Assembly: GCF_002929225.1 (NCBI RefSeq)
Contig: NZ_PISM01000018.1
Span: forward strand, 721,001-785,000
Direction: 5' to 3'
Length of the DNA: 64,000 nucleotides
From: Stutzerimonas kunmingensis
GTDB taxonomy: Bacteria; Pseudomonadota; Gammaproteobacteria; Pseudomonadales; Pseudomonadaceae
Part shown: positions 37,040 to 45,584 of the stretch, piece after piece
Layout: every line of letters begins with the position of its first letter
Position numbering within the stretch: position 1 is the stretch's first letter
Program-made: the position numbers and the translations under genes
Notes under the pieces: model-generated
Told to the model about the DNA's origin: nothing
The model's database searches: none
Seen by the model: only the letters and a program-made list of their open reading frames with translations

Positions 37040-37732
37040 GATGCATACGGGAGTCTCGGACTCTTGTTTTTCTACTTCTAAACTTGCTGCCTTTTGAGCT
37101 TGCGTTTTTGGTTTTATGGTTGGTTTTCCTTCAATGGTTTGGTGAATCCACTTATTTTCTCTGGCCTTGTACCATGACCAATGAAATGGCGCCTCAAAGA
37201 ATTCACACAAATAAACAAGAGACAGGTAGATATTAGTACCTTTTACAAAATTTTCATCTGCTAGGAATGTTTTGACATACAGGGATGACCAGAGTGCAAC
37301 TGAAATATCAAACCTTATCTTTATCGATGGAGAGGCTATTGAATACATTCCTTTATTTTTTGCAGAAATTATTATGCTAAATAGCTCATTTCCTACCTCG
37401 CAAGCGGAAACGAAAAGTCTTCTGTTCTGTAGAAAACCAGAGAATATTTCAGCGAAACGCTGATAGGAAATACTCCCGAAGGTTGTTGCGATCTCGTTGT
37501 GGCTTCCGTGGCAGGACAGATGAAGAAATCGATAGCCTGACTTTCTGAATTCCTTTGCCAGTTCAATTAGTTCTTCTTCAGTTCTGAAGTAATAATATTC
37601 GGGGGATTTGCCGCACATCTTTAAGGTTTCAGCGAGAACCTTACCTTCGTATCTCCCTCTGCGCTCATCCTCAAGGGATAACGACTCTAAAATGAATACC
37701 TCAGGGAATGTTTCTTGAATTGGAGGGTACAT
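37034..37732 (-). CDS. Small CHAT/caspase-like cysteine protease, cassette-borne
   Basis: This 232-residue soluble protein starts MYPPIQETFPEVFILESLSL. It carries the two hallmarks of the CHAT/caspase fold: a strand ending in a His-Gly pair, FLHLSCHGSH (His 75, Gly 76), and a following strand with the nucleophile, RLFVSACEVGN (Cys 111). The spacing and the preceding helix rich in Glu and Leu fit a minimal CHAT domain; the C-terminal 40 residues are charged and probably disordered. The stop codon lies inside the attC R'' box and the start is 10 bases after the cassette boundary, with AGGGA as a possible ribosome site. CHAT proteases in bacteria often trigger cell-suicide effectors in anti-phage systems. 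A role with the next gene is inferred. Confidence 0.78.
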   Translation of the reverse strand: MYPPIQETFPEVFILESLSLEDERRGRYEGKVLAETLKMCGKSPEYYYFRTEEELIELAKEFRKSGYRFLHLSCHGSHNEIATTFGSISYQRFAEIFSGFLQNRRLFVSACEVGNELFSIIISAKNKGMYSIASPSIKIRFDISVALWSSLYVKTFLADENFVKGTNIYLSLVYLCEFFEAPFHWSWYKARENKWIHQTIEGKPTIKPKTQAQKAASLEVEKQESETPVCIP

Positions 37733-38081
37733 TTTTGTTTTCCCTAACTATAATTAGACACCAAGTGGTGTATAAAACGCTGAACGGGCTTGGTGTATAA
37801 CATCCCGTTCGCCTTTCTCTCCGAGCCTCTAGCTCGGGCCTCTCAGGGACGCCGGGTGTTTATACACCAGCTCCGGGAAGCATGAAATTGATGTCATCAA
37901 ACCTTGCCTCGCCTGCGACCTTCCGCAAACGCTCCCCCATTGCCGTGTCGATAAAGCTTCGCGATTCCATACCGTGTTGCGCCGCAAAAAAACTGGCAAG
38001 CACAAGCGCCAGGCCTAGCAGAGCCCTAAAAAACCAACCACTGCTGGCCAGAGAAACGGCCCGCAGCATCTAGCAACGGGC
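37733..38081. promoter_or_regulatory. Repeat-rich region upstream of the cassettes
   Basis: This 349-base region contains GGTGTATAA at 37767-37775 and again at 37792-37800, with its inverse TTATACACC at 37860-37868. It also has the palindrome ACACCA-N2-TGGTGT on the minus strand (37760-37773), GAACGGG-N15-CCCGTTC (37782-37810), and the hairpin CCGAGC-N5-GCTCGG (37821-37837). The long arms around 37792-37868 pair imperfectly like a degenerate attC. TATAGT on the minus strand just before the cassette core could be a -10. A small open frame at 37860-38069 is listed separately. Confidence 0.5.
37860..38069 (-). CDS. Possible small membrane protein
   Basis: This 69-codon frame begins MLRAVSLASSGWFFRALLGL with one convincing hydrophobic helix and ends GAGV, 12 bases after the alpha/beta-hydrolase stop. 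The TAA lies inside the TTATACACC repeat. There is no clear ribosome site and I know no homologue, so it may be chance or the remains of another cassette gene. Confidence 0.3.
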   Translation of the reverse strand: MLRAVSLASSGWFFRALLGLALVLASFFAAQHGMESRSFIDTAMGERLRKVAGEARFDDINFMLPGAGV

Positions 38082-38972
38082 TCAATCCCCCTGACAGAAC
38101 CGCAGAATCGCCTCGGCCACCGCCTGCGGCGCCTCGCGCTGGGGGAAGTGGCCGACGCCTGGCAATAGCTGTCGGTGGTATGGGCCGCTGAACAAGGCCT
38201 CACGCCCGGCCGAGGTTTCCGGTGCGTTGCAGGTATCGGCCTCGCCGTGCAGCACCAGCGTCGGCACGGCGAGCACCGGGGCCGGTTGCAGCAGCGCCTC
38301 GTCCGAAGCATAGGCAGGATCGCCGTCGACGAAGCCCCAGCGGTGGCGATAGGAATGCAGTACCACGGCAGCCCAATCCGGGTTGTCGAACGCCTCCAGC
38401 GCCTGGATGAAATCAGCCTCGGCGTACCAGCCGGCCGGTGACCAGGTGTCCCACAGCAACCGCGTGAAGGCCGCGCGATCCTCGACTACCGTCTGCTCGC
38501 CGCGCGGGGTGGCCATGTACCAGTGGTACCAGTAGTTGCGCGCCTGGCTGAGCGAGATGTGCTGGTTCGGGTCATTGGTGCCGTAGCCCACCGCGAGCAT
38601 TACCAGCCGTGCGGCGGCGTGATGGCGCAGCCCGCAGGCATTGGCCACCGCCCGCGCGCCCCAGTCATGGCCAACCAGCACCGGCTGGTCGAGGCGCAAT
38701 GCGTCGATGAAATCCAGCAGGTCGCGCCCCAGCGCGGCGAGCTGACCGCTGCGTGGGGTCAGCGCGTCGCGAAAGCGTGTCTGGCCGAAGCCGCGCAACG
38801 TCGGGCAGAGCACGCGGTAGCCCGCTGCGGCCAGGCGCTCGGCCACGGGCTCCCATCCTTCGGGGCAATCCGGCCAGCCGTGCACGAGCACGGCCACCTG
38901 CTGGCCGCGGGGGTTCCATTCAAGATAAGCGATATCCAGCACGGGTGTGCTGACCGTGGCGTAACGACTCAT
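38082..38972 (-). CDS. Alpha/beta-fold hydrolase
   Basis: This 296-residue enzyme of the epoxide hydrolase/haloalkane dehalogenase-like group starts at 38972 (MSRYATVSTPVLDIAYLEWN), with AAGGAG upstream. Features are the oxyanion HGWPDCPEGWEP, the nucleophile elbow LVGHDWGARAV with Asp as nucleophile (DWG type, as in epoxide hydrolases and fluoroacetate dehalogenases), and the late His in GVGHFPQREAP. The substrate is unknown. It starts just past the second dctP gene, in the place where dctQ and dctM would be expected, so it may have replaced them. Confidence 0.85.
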   Translation of the reverse strand: MSRYATVSTPVLDIAYLEWNPRGQQVAVLVHGWPDCPEGWEPVAERLAAAGYRVLCPTLRGFGQTRFRDALTPRSGQLAALGRDLLDFIDALRLDQPVLVGHDWGARAVANACGLRHHAAARLVMLAVGYGTNDPNQHISLSQARNYWYHWYMATPRGEQTVVEDRAAFTRLLWDTWSPAGWYAEADFIQALEAFDNPDWAAVVLHSYRHRWGFVDGDPAYASDEALLQPAPVLAVPTLVLHGEADTCNAPETSAGREALFSGPYHRQLLPGVGHFPQREAPQAVAEAILRFCQGD

Positions 38973-39001
38973 GCCGGCGTCTCCTTGCGCGCTTTGGTCG
39001 G

Positions 39002-40135
<1,134 letters not shown>

Positions 40136-40963
40136 TCAGGGCACCGCTTGCCCGGCACGTTGCAGCAGGCGACGGGCACGGCCGATGACGGGGGCGTCGA
40201 CCATCTGTCCGTCCACCACGAAAACCCCATCGCCGGAAGCTCCGGCGGCGAGGATGCGTTGCGCCCAGTCCAGTTCCGCGGCACTGGGCATGAGGGTTTC
40301 GTGCACCACAGCCACCTGGCTCGGGTGGATGCACAGCAGGCCGCCAAAGCCCATGTCACGCGCGTCGGCAGCGGCACGGGCGAGGCCTTCGAGGTTCTTG
40401 ATGTCGGGAAAGACGCTGTCCAGCGGTGCTGCCAGCCCGGCCAATCGCGACTGCAGCAGCAGCGCATAGCGTGCCTGGTCAAGCATGCGCTCGGCGCCGG
40501 CGGTGCCATTGGCCAGGCCGAGATCGAGGCCCAGGTCCAGCGCGCCGAAGGACAGCCGCTCGACACCCTGGGCGTGGGCAATTTCCGCCAGATTGGCCAG
40601 CCCGCGGGCAGTTTCGACGATTGGCCAGACCGGCTTGCCGCAGCTGGCCGCCAGCGCTACCTGCACCGCGCTTTCGACCTTCGGCAGCAGCACGCCGGCG
40701 ACGCCGGCATGACGGGCACAGAGCGCCAGGTCCGCGGCCTGCTCGGCATGGGTCGGCGCGTTGATGCGCACCAGGACGCTCGCCTCCGGGTTGGCCGTAA
40801 GAAACGCGTCGAGATTGGACCGTGCCTCGCTTTTCAGATTCTCGGCAACGGCATCTTCCAGGTCGACGATGACCGCGTCGGCGCCCGTCGCCAGCGCCTT
40901 GGGAATGCGCTCCGGGCGGGTCGCCGGGACGAACAGCGCGCTACGGATGATCGATGAGTTCAT
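40136..40963 (-). CDS. ccl: CitE-like (S)-citramalyl-CoA lyase
   Basis: Ccl splits citramalyl-CoA into acetyl-CoA and pyruvate, the final step of itaconate breakdown. The 275-residue TIM-barrel protein has the CitE/HpcH pattern: SALFVPATRPERIPKAL, DAVIVDLEDAVAENLK with the metal Glu/Asp, VLVRINAPTHAEQ, LLPKVESA, and WPIVETARGL with the second metal ligand. Start at 40963 (MNSSIIRSALFVPAT). It lies between ict and dctP in the same order as P. aeruginosa PA0882-PA0883-PA0884. Function is established for that orthologue. Confidence 0.9.
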   Translation of the reverse strand: MNSSIIRSALFVPATRPERIPKALATGADAVIVDLEDAVAENLKSEARSNLDAFLTANPEASVLVRINAPTHAEQAADLALCARHAGVAGVLLPKVESAVQVALAASCGKPVWPIVETARGLANLAEIAHAQGVERLSFGALDLGLDLGLANGTAGAERMLDQARYALLLQSRLAGLAAPLDSVFPDIKNLEGLARAAADARDMGFGGLLCIHPSQVAVVHETLMPSAAELDWAQRILAAGASGDGVFVVDGQMVDAPVIGRARRLLQRAGQAVP

Positions 40964-40984
40964 GGGCTGTCTCCTGGGGTGCGT

Positions 40985-42190
40985 TCATACCGCGCCCTGC
41001 TCGTGTAGCCGCCGAATGTCCCCGGGGGCGTAGCCCAGTTCGGTCAGCAGGCTATCGGTGTGCTGGCCCAGCGCGGGGATCGGGTCCATGCGCGGGGCGA
41101 AGGCACTGTTGCGTCCCGGCGGCAGCAGAGCGGGCAAGCGACCGGACGGACTGTCCACCTCGCTCCAGCGCTCACGCGCCTTGAGCTGCGGATGCGCCCA
41201 GACGCCGGCCATATCGTTGACGTGGGCATTGGCGATGGGCGCGGCATCCAGCCGGGCGATTACCTCCTCGGCGCTCAGGTGGCTAAACGCCTCGACGATG
41301 AGCGCACGCAACTCGGCGCGATGCTCCGAACGCCGAGCGTTGCTCGAGAAGCGCACGTCCTGCGCCAGCTCCGGCTGCAGCAGGACCTTGTCGCAGAACG
41401 CCAGCCACTCGCGCTCGTTCTGCAGGCCGAGCATCACCGTGCCGCCGTCACCGGTGGGGAACGGGCCGTAGGGGTAGATGGTGGCGTGCGCGGCGCCGGC
41501 ACGCGGCGGCGGCGTCGCGCCCTTGTAGGCGTAGTACAACGGGTAGCCCATCCACTCCACCAGGCTTTCGAGCATTGAAACGTCGACGCGGCTGCCCTCA
41601 CCCGTCTTGTCGCGCAGCATCAGCGCTGAAAGCACGCCGGTGTAGGCGTACATGCCGGCGGCGATATCGGCAATGGAGCAGCCGGCCTTGGCCATCTCGG
41701 TTTCGCCTGGGCCGCCGGTGACGGAGAGAAAGCCGCCTTCGCTCTGGATCAGCAGGTCGTAGGCCTTCTTCTGCTCGTAGGGGCCGCCTTCGCCGTAGCC
41801 GGAGATATCGCAGACGATCAACCGCGGAAAACGCTTGTGCAGCGCCTCGAACGACAGCCCCATGCGCGCGGCGGCACCGGGCGCGAGGTTCTGCACCAGC
41901 ACATCGGCACCCGCCAGCAGCTGCTCGAGCACCTGCGCGGCGGCGTCCTGCTTCACGTCCAGAGTCAGGCTTTCCTTGGAGCGATTGGTCCAGACGAAAT
42001 GCGAGGCGAGGCCGTCGACACGCTCGTCATAGCCGCGGGCGAAATCGCCGGCGCCGGGCCGCTCGATCTTGATCACCCGTGCGCCGAGGTCGGCCAGCTG
42101 GCGCGTGCAGAACGGCGCGGCGATGGCGTGCTCGAGGCTGACCACGGTGATGCCATCGAGTGGGCGGGGTTTGACTTGGCTGTTGTTCAT
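40985..42190 (-). CDS. ict: Itaconate CoA-transferase (class III)
   Basis: Ict uses succinyl-CoA to make itaconyl-CoA. I chose the start at 42190 (MNNSQVKPRPLDGITVVSLE), with AGGAA upstream, giving 401 residues. The family blocks are clear: HAIAAPFCTRQLADLGARVIKIERP, TNRSKESLTLDVK, ISGYGEGGPYEQKKAYDLLIQSEGG with the catalytic Asp in AYD, and MLESLVEWMGYPLYYAYKG. Assignment to itaconate rests on its place between a PrpD-like gene and ccl, matching the P. aeruginosa operon. The longer open frame into the repeat at 42216-42313 is not coding. Confidence 0.9.
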   Translation of the reverse strand: MNNSQVKPRPLDGITVVSLEHAIAAPFCTRQLADLGARVIKIERPGAGDFARGYDERVDGLASHFVWTNRSKESLTLDVKQDAAAQVLEQLLAGADVLVQNLAPGAAARMGLSFEALHKRFPRLIVCDISGYGEGGPYEQKKAYDLLIQSEGGFLSVTGGPGETEMAKAGCSIADIAAGMYAYTGVLSALMLRDKTGEGSRVDVSMLESLVEWMGYPLYYAYKGATPPPRAGAAHATIYPYGPFPTGDGGTVMLGLQNEREWLAFCDKVLLQPELAQDVRFSSNARRSEHRAELRALIVEAFSHLSAEEVIARLDAAPIANAHVNDMAGVWAHPQLKARERWSEVDSPSGRLPALLPPGRNSAFAPRMDPIPALGQHTDSLLTELGYAPGDIRRLHEQGAV

Positions 42191-42215
42191 GTTCGGTTCC
42201 TGCAAATTCGGCGTT

Positions 42216-42313
42216 GGGTGGAAAACGGCAACGCCTTTTCCACGCGTCTGTTCAAGTCCCTGCAACCCTGGTGTTGTTCTGGTGGATGAGGCGTCGCCGC
42301 CATCCACCCTACG
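42216..42313. repeat. Paired palindromic intergenic repeats (copy 3)
   Basis: GGGTGGAAAACGGCAACGCC continuing to TTTTCCACG (42216-42244), and GGTGGATGAGGCGTCGCC continuing to GCCATCCACCCTACG (42281-42313). Both fit the GGTGGA..GGCGAAGCC..TCCACC pattern. The pair fills the gap between ict and the PrpD-like gene. Confidence 0.72.
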
Positions 42314-42314
42314 T

Positions 42315-43667
42315 TCAGGCCAGCGCGTCCAGCCGCTGCAGCTCGCGCAGGCGCCAGACCGTATCGATCAGCGCGCCCGCCTCGTCATCGCTGCGCGCCG
42401 CGGAGAACTGCGCCAGGCGGCGGAACTTGTCCTCCAGCTCGGCGCGGCTCAGCGTGTTGCCCGGGTCGCCCTTGGGCTCGTCGATGGCGCCGTGCAGTGT
42501 GCGGCCATCGGCGGTGGTCACTTCGACGCGACCGAGCCAGCGTGCCGGGTAGGCGCCGTCCACCTCGGGATCGAGCGTCATCGAGACCTTCTCGCGGAAC
42601 TCGCCGACGCGCGGGTCGCTGAGCGCATGGCTGTGGAATTCGGTCAGGCCGGCCTTGCCGTACAGGGCGATCAGCCCCAGCACGGTGCCCATGGAGAACT
42701 TGGCCTGATGCACCGTCTGCGGCACCGTCACGCGGCCGAGCACGTCGATCGCGCCCTGGTGCACGCGGGTGGTGACCGAGGCGATGTCATCGGCCCCGAG
42801 CCCTTCGCGCTGCATCAGCGCCAGCAGCGCATCGGCCGCCGGGTGGGTATGCCGGCAGGAGGCGTGGAACTTGAATGAGGTTTCCGCCAGCGCCCAGCGC
42901 GTGCCGAGCCGGTCGGACAGCTTGCTCGGCTCGGCATCGCGGGACATGCCCGCCGCCATGCCCTGCTCGCCTTCGAGGATGTTCTGCGCGCCGGTCAGGC
43001 CATCGGCGGTCAGGTAGGCGGCGAGCAGGCCATCGGCAGCCGCCTTGGCGGTGTGCAGCTGCTTGGAGTCCGCCGCGTCACGAAGAAACTCCCACAGCCC
43101 CGCCGCTTGCGTACCGGCGCTGCCGAGCAGATGGGTGAACTGCTGCTGGTCGAAATCCATCAGCTTGCCGACGGCCACCGCCGCGGCCAGGGTGCCGACC
43201 GTCGCGGTGGTGTGGAAGATGCGGTAATGCGAGCGGCCGAGGAATTCGCCGATGCGGATACCCGCCTCGTAGCCGGCGACCGAGGCCACCAGAAGCTCGC
43301 GACCGGACTTGCCCAGATCCTGCGCCGCCGCCAGCGCGGCGGGAAACACCACCGTGGCGGGGTGCAGCACGGAGCTGTTGTGCAGGTCGTCCTGCTCCAC
43401 CAGGTGCGAGCTGGCGGCATTCACCAGCGCGGCGAAATAGGCCGAGCTGCTCTGGCCGTTGACCAGAATGCGCGCCGGCCCGTCGGCCGGGCCCATCCTC
43501 TGCGCGTAACGCTCGAACAGCGGAATCGGATGCGAGCCTGCGCTGGCCAGCGCGGAGCCGAGCCAGTCGAGAAAGAGGTCTTCGGTGCGAGCGAGCACCG
43601 GCTCGGGGATCTGCTCGTAGGTGAGCCCGGCTAGGAATTCGGTCAGCGCCTGGGTGTGCTGGCTCAT
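42315..43667 (-). CDS. MmgE/PrpD-family protein
   Basis: This 450-residue protein is related to 2-methylcitrate dehydratase PrpD and to cis-aconitate decarboxylase. I chose the start at 43667 (MSQHTQALTEFLAGLTYEQI), because it overlaps the VOC gene stop in an ATGA and the upstream frame is not coding. Family features are the helical N-terminus, SSHLVEQDDLHNSSVLHPATV, and KFHASCRHTHPAADALLAL with the conserved HASCRHTHP. The orthologous place in P. aeruginosa is PA0881. In the itaconate cluster it may hydrate or decarboxylate a C5-C6 acid; the exact reaction is not known to me. Confidence 0.88.
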   Translation of the reverse strand: MSQHTQALTEFLAGLTYEQIPEPVLARTEDLFLDWLGSALASAGSHPIPLFERYAQRMGPADGPARILVNGQSSSAYFAALVNAASSHLVEQDDLHNSSVLHPATVVFPAALAAAQDLGKSGRELLVASVAGYEAGIRIGEFLGRSHYRIFHTTATVGTLAAAVAVGKLMDFDQQQFTHLLGSAGTQAAGLWEFLRDAADSKQLHTAKAAADGLLAAYLTADGLTGAQNILEGEQGMAAGMSRDAEPSKLSDRLGTRWALAETSFKFHASCRHTHPAADALLALMQREGLGADDIASVTTRVHQGAIDVLGRVTVPQTVHQAKFSMGTVLGLIALYGKAGLTEFHSHALSDPRVGEFREKVSMTLDPEVDGAYPARWLGRVEVTTADGRTLHGAIDEPKGDPGNTLSRAELEDKFRRLAQFSAARSDDEAGALIDTVWRLRELQRLDALA

Positions 43668-44056
43668 GCGCGAGGCTCCATTGAGTTGGACAGTTCGATG
43701 AGGTTCAGATCGGGGTCGCGCAGGTACACCGAGCGGATCGGGTCGGTGGCGCCGGTGCGTTGCACCGGACCTTCGATGATGGCGACCTGCTGCGCCTGGA
43801 GATGGGCGATAACCTGATCCAGCGGTGTGGCGACGATAAAGCAGAGGTCCGCCGAACCCGGCGTCGGACGCTCGGCCTTGGGCTCGAATTCGCGCCCGGC
43901 CTGGTGCAGGTTGATCTTCTGGTTGCCGAAGGCCAGCGCCTTGCGCCCTTCGCCGAAGGTCACCGCCTGCATGCCGAGCAGGCGGGTGTAGAAGTCGATC
44001 GTGGCCTCGAGGTCGGCGACGGTGAGGACCAGATGGTCGAGATGACTGATATTCAT
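43664..44056 (-). CDS. VOC-family (glyoxalase/dioxygenase-like) protein
   Basis: This 130-residue single VOC domain runs from MNISHLDHLVLTVADLEATI to NLIELSNSMEPRA. The usual metal ligands are visible: His in LDHLVLTV, Gln/His in KINLHQAG and Glu in NLIELSN. I chose the start at 44056, with AGGGAAG upstream. The stop overlaps the PrpD-like start (ATGA), so the two are translationally coupled. The same position in the P. aeruginosa cluster holds a comparable gene (PA0880). Possible roles are an epimerase or lyase on a C5-CoA intermediate; not established. Confidence 0.88.
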   Translation of the reverse strand: MNISHLDHLVLTVADLEATIDFYTRLLGMQAVTFGEGRKALAFGNQKINLHQAGREFEPKAERPTPGSADLCFIVATPLDQVIAHLQAQQVAIIEGPVQRTGATDPIRSVYLRDPDLNLIELSNSMEPRA

Positions 44057-44073
44057 GACGCACTTCCCTTTTT

Positions 44074-44161
44074 CGTAGGGGTGGAAATCGCGAAGCATTT
44101 CCACCACCCGTGTCGCCTGTTCGATATGCGTGGAAAAGGCTTCGCCGTTTTCCACCCTACG
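44074..44161. repeat. Paired palindromic intergenic repeats (copy 4)
   Basis: CGTAGGGGTGGAAATCGCGA continuing to AGCATTTCCACC (44074-44105), and CGTGGAAAAGGCTTCGCCG continuing to TTTTCCACCCTACG (44129-44161). The second is in the opposite orientation to copy 1. The pair lies between the VOC and acyl-CoA dehydrogenase genes. Confidence 0.72.
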
Positions 44162-44171
44162 TTTGGCTCCG

Positions 44172-45335
44172 TTAGAACGAGCGCGGCAGCTCGAGCAAGT
44201 GCTCGGCCACGTACGACAGGATCAGATTGGTCGAGATCGGCGCCACCTGGTACAGCCGCGTCTCGCGGAACTTGCGCTCGACGTCGTATTCGTTGGCAAA
44301 GCCAAAGCCGCCGTGGGTCTGCAGGCAGGCGTTGGCTGCCTCCCAGCTGGCCTTGGCCGCCAGGTATTTGGCCATGTTGGCCGCGGCTCCGGCATTGCGG
44401 CCGCTGTCGTATTCCTCGCAGGCGCGCCAGCGCATCAGGTCCGCCGCCTCGATCTCGATATGCGCTTCAGCGATGGGGAACTGCACACCCTGGTTCTGCC
44501 CGATAGGCCGGCCGAACACCACGCGGTCGCGGGCATAGGCGGCGGACTTCTCGACAAACCAGCGGCCGTCGCCGATGCACTCGGCGGCGATCAGCGTGCG
44601 TTCGGCATTGAGGCCATCGAGGATGTAGCGAAAACCCTTGCCCTCCTCGCCAATCAGGCTGCTAGCGGGGATTTCCAGATTGTCGAAGAACAGCTCGTTG
44701 GTTTCGTGGTTGACCATGTTAGCGATGGGTTGCACGGTCAGGCCGTTGCCGATGGCCTCTCGAAGGTCGACGAGAAAGATCGACATGCCTTCGGACTTTT
44801 TCGTCACCTCGGCCAGCGGCGTAGTGCGTGCCAACAAGATCATCAGGTCCGAGTGCTGGATGCGCGAGATCCACACCTTCTGCCCGTTGATCACGTACTT
44901 GTCGCCCCGGCGCACGGCGGTGGTCTTGATCTTGGTGGTGTCGGTGCCGGTGGTGGGTTCGGTCACGCCCATGGACTGCAAGCGCAGCTCGCCGCTGGCC
45001 AGCTTCGGCAGGTAGTAGCGCTTCTGCTCCTCGCTGCCGTTTCTGAGCAGGGTGAACATGTTGTACATCTGCCCGTGGATGGTCCCGGAGTTGCCTCCGC
45101 AGTGGTTCACTTCCTCGAGAATCACGGAGGCTTCGGCCAGGCCCAGGCCCGAGCCGCCGTACTCTTCCGGGATCATCGCCGATAGCCATCCGGCCTCGGT
45201 CATGGCGGTGACGAAGGCTTCCGGGAAGCCCTTCTCCTCGTCGATCCTGCGCCAGTACTCGGCGGGAAATTCGGCACAGAGGGCACGCACGCCTTCGCGG
45301 ATGGCGTTGAGTTCTTCGGTCTTGTTCGGGTTCAT
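44172..45335 (-). CDS. Acyl-CoA dehydrogenase
   Basis: This FAD-dependent enzyme introduces an alpha-beta double bond into an acyl-CoA. The 387 residues follow the ACAD plan: an N-terminal helical part, the middle-domain signature MGVTEPTTGTDTTKIKTTA, the FAD-binding RDRVVFGRPIGQNQGVQFPI, and the C-terminal signature QTHGGFGFANEYDVERKFRE. Within an itaconate cluster it probably oxidises methylsuccinyl-CoA to mesaconyl- or itaconyl-CoA-type products, extending the substrate range; this is inference. Order corresponds to PA0879. The start at 45335 (MNPNKTEELNAIREGVRAL) is preceded by GAACTGAGA. Confidence 0.92.
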   Translation of the reverse strand: MNPNKTEELNAIREGVRALCAEFPAEYWRRIDEEKGFPEAFVTAMTEAGWLSAMIPEEYGGSGLGLAEASVILEEVNHCGGNSGTIHGQMYNMFTLLRNGSEEQKRYYLPKLASGELRLQSMGVTEPTTGTDTTKIKTTAVRRGDKYVINGQKVWISRIQHSDLMILLARTTPLAEVTKKSEGMSIFLVDLREAIGNGLTVQPIANMVNHETNELFFDNLEIPASSLIGEEGKGFRYILDGLNAERTLIAAECIGDGRWFVEKSAAYARDRVVFGRPIGQNQGVQFPIAEAHIEIEAADLMRWRACEEYDSGRNAGAAANMAKYLAAKASWEAANACLQTHGGFGFANEYDVERKFRETRLYQVAPISTNLILSYVAEHLLELPRSF

Positions 45336-45373
45336 CTCAGTTCCTCAGAAAACGGGCGATGTCGAGTGGCTTG

Positions 45374-45565
45374 CCTCTCCCCCTCACCCCAGCCCTCTCC
45401 CTCCGGGAGAGGGGGCTGCATTCGCGTTTGGCTGGACTGCCCGGTAGCGCACTCAGCTTGAGGCTCACCAGACTTTCTTCCGCGGGACGACTATCACCTG
45501 CGCCCCTGACCACCCCGCAGATGCCGTCCCCTCGCCCCCTTGGGGAGAGGGTTAGGGTGAGGGGG
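45374..45565. repeat. Inverted pair of CCCTCACCC-type repeats
   Basis: Arm A (45374-45415) reads CCTCTCCCCCTCACCCCAGC then CCTCTCCC..GGGAGAGGG. Arm B (45528-45565) is the same core inverted, GGGGAGAGGGTTAGGGTGAG. Each arm also has its own small hairpin. They frame about 110 bases between ich and the dehydrogenase gene. Similar repeats are common between genes in many proteobacteria. No gene lies inside. Confidence 0.7.
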
Positions 45566-45584
45566 CGGAGTCCCGCCATACACC

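Larger units (their letters stand above)
36184..37748 (-). mobile_element. Integron gene-cassette remnant without integrase
   Basis: This is an AT-rich island of two leftward genes inserted between two high-GC catabolic modules. The first cassette is bounded by GTTAGGG at 37748-37742 and by the attC at 37039-36952. Its attC R'' box CCCTAAC is the exact complement of its own starting GTTAGGG, as expected for an excisable cassette. The second cassette begins with TTAGGC, but the matching GCCTAAC end is missing before 36147, so it is truncated. No intI gene is in the window. This would be a cassette remnant or part of a CALIN-type cluster. Confidence 0.8.

Noticed and set aside
36184..37732. Toxin-antitoxin pair
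   Set aside because: Sizes (243 and 232 residues) and the protease motif do not fit a common toxin-antitoxin type, and neither product resembles a known antitoxin.
37821..37837. Terminator upstream of the cassette genes
   Set aside because: CCGAGC/GCTCGG forms a stem but has no T-run on either strand.
42191..42307. N-terminal extension of the itaconate CoA-transferase
   Set aside because: The open frame continues through the palindromic repeat and lacks a ribosome site; the ATG at 42190 has AGGAA and begins at the family start.
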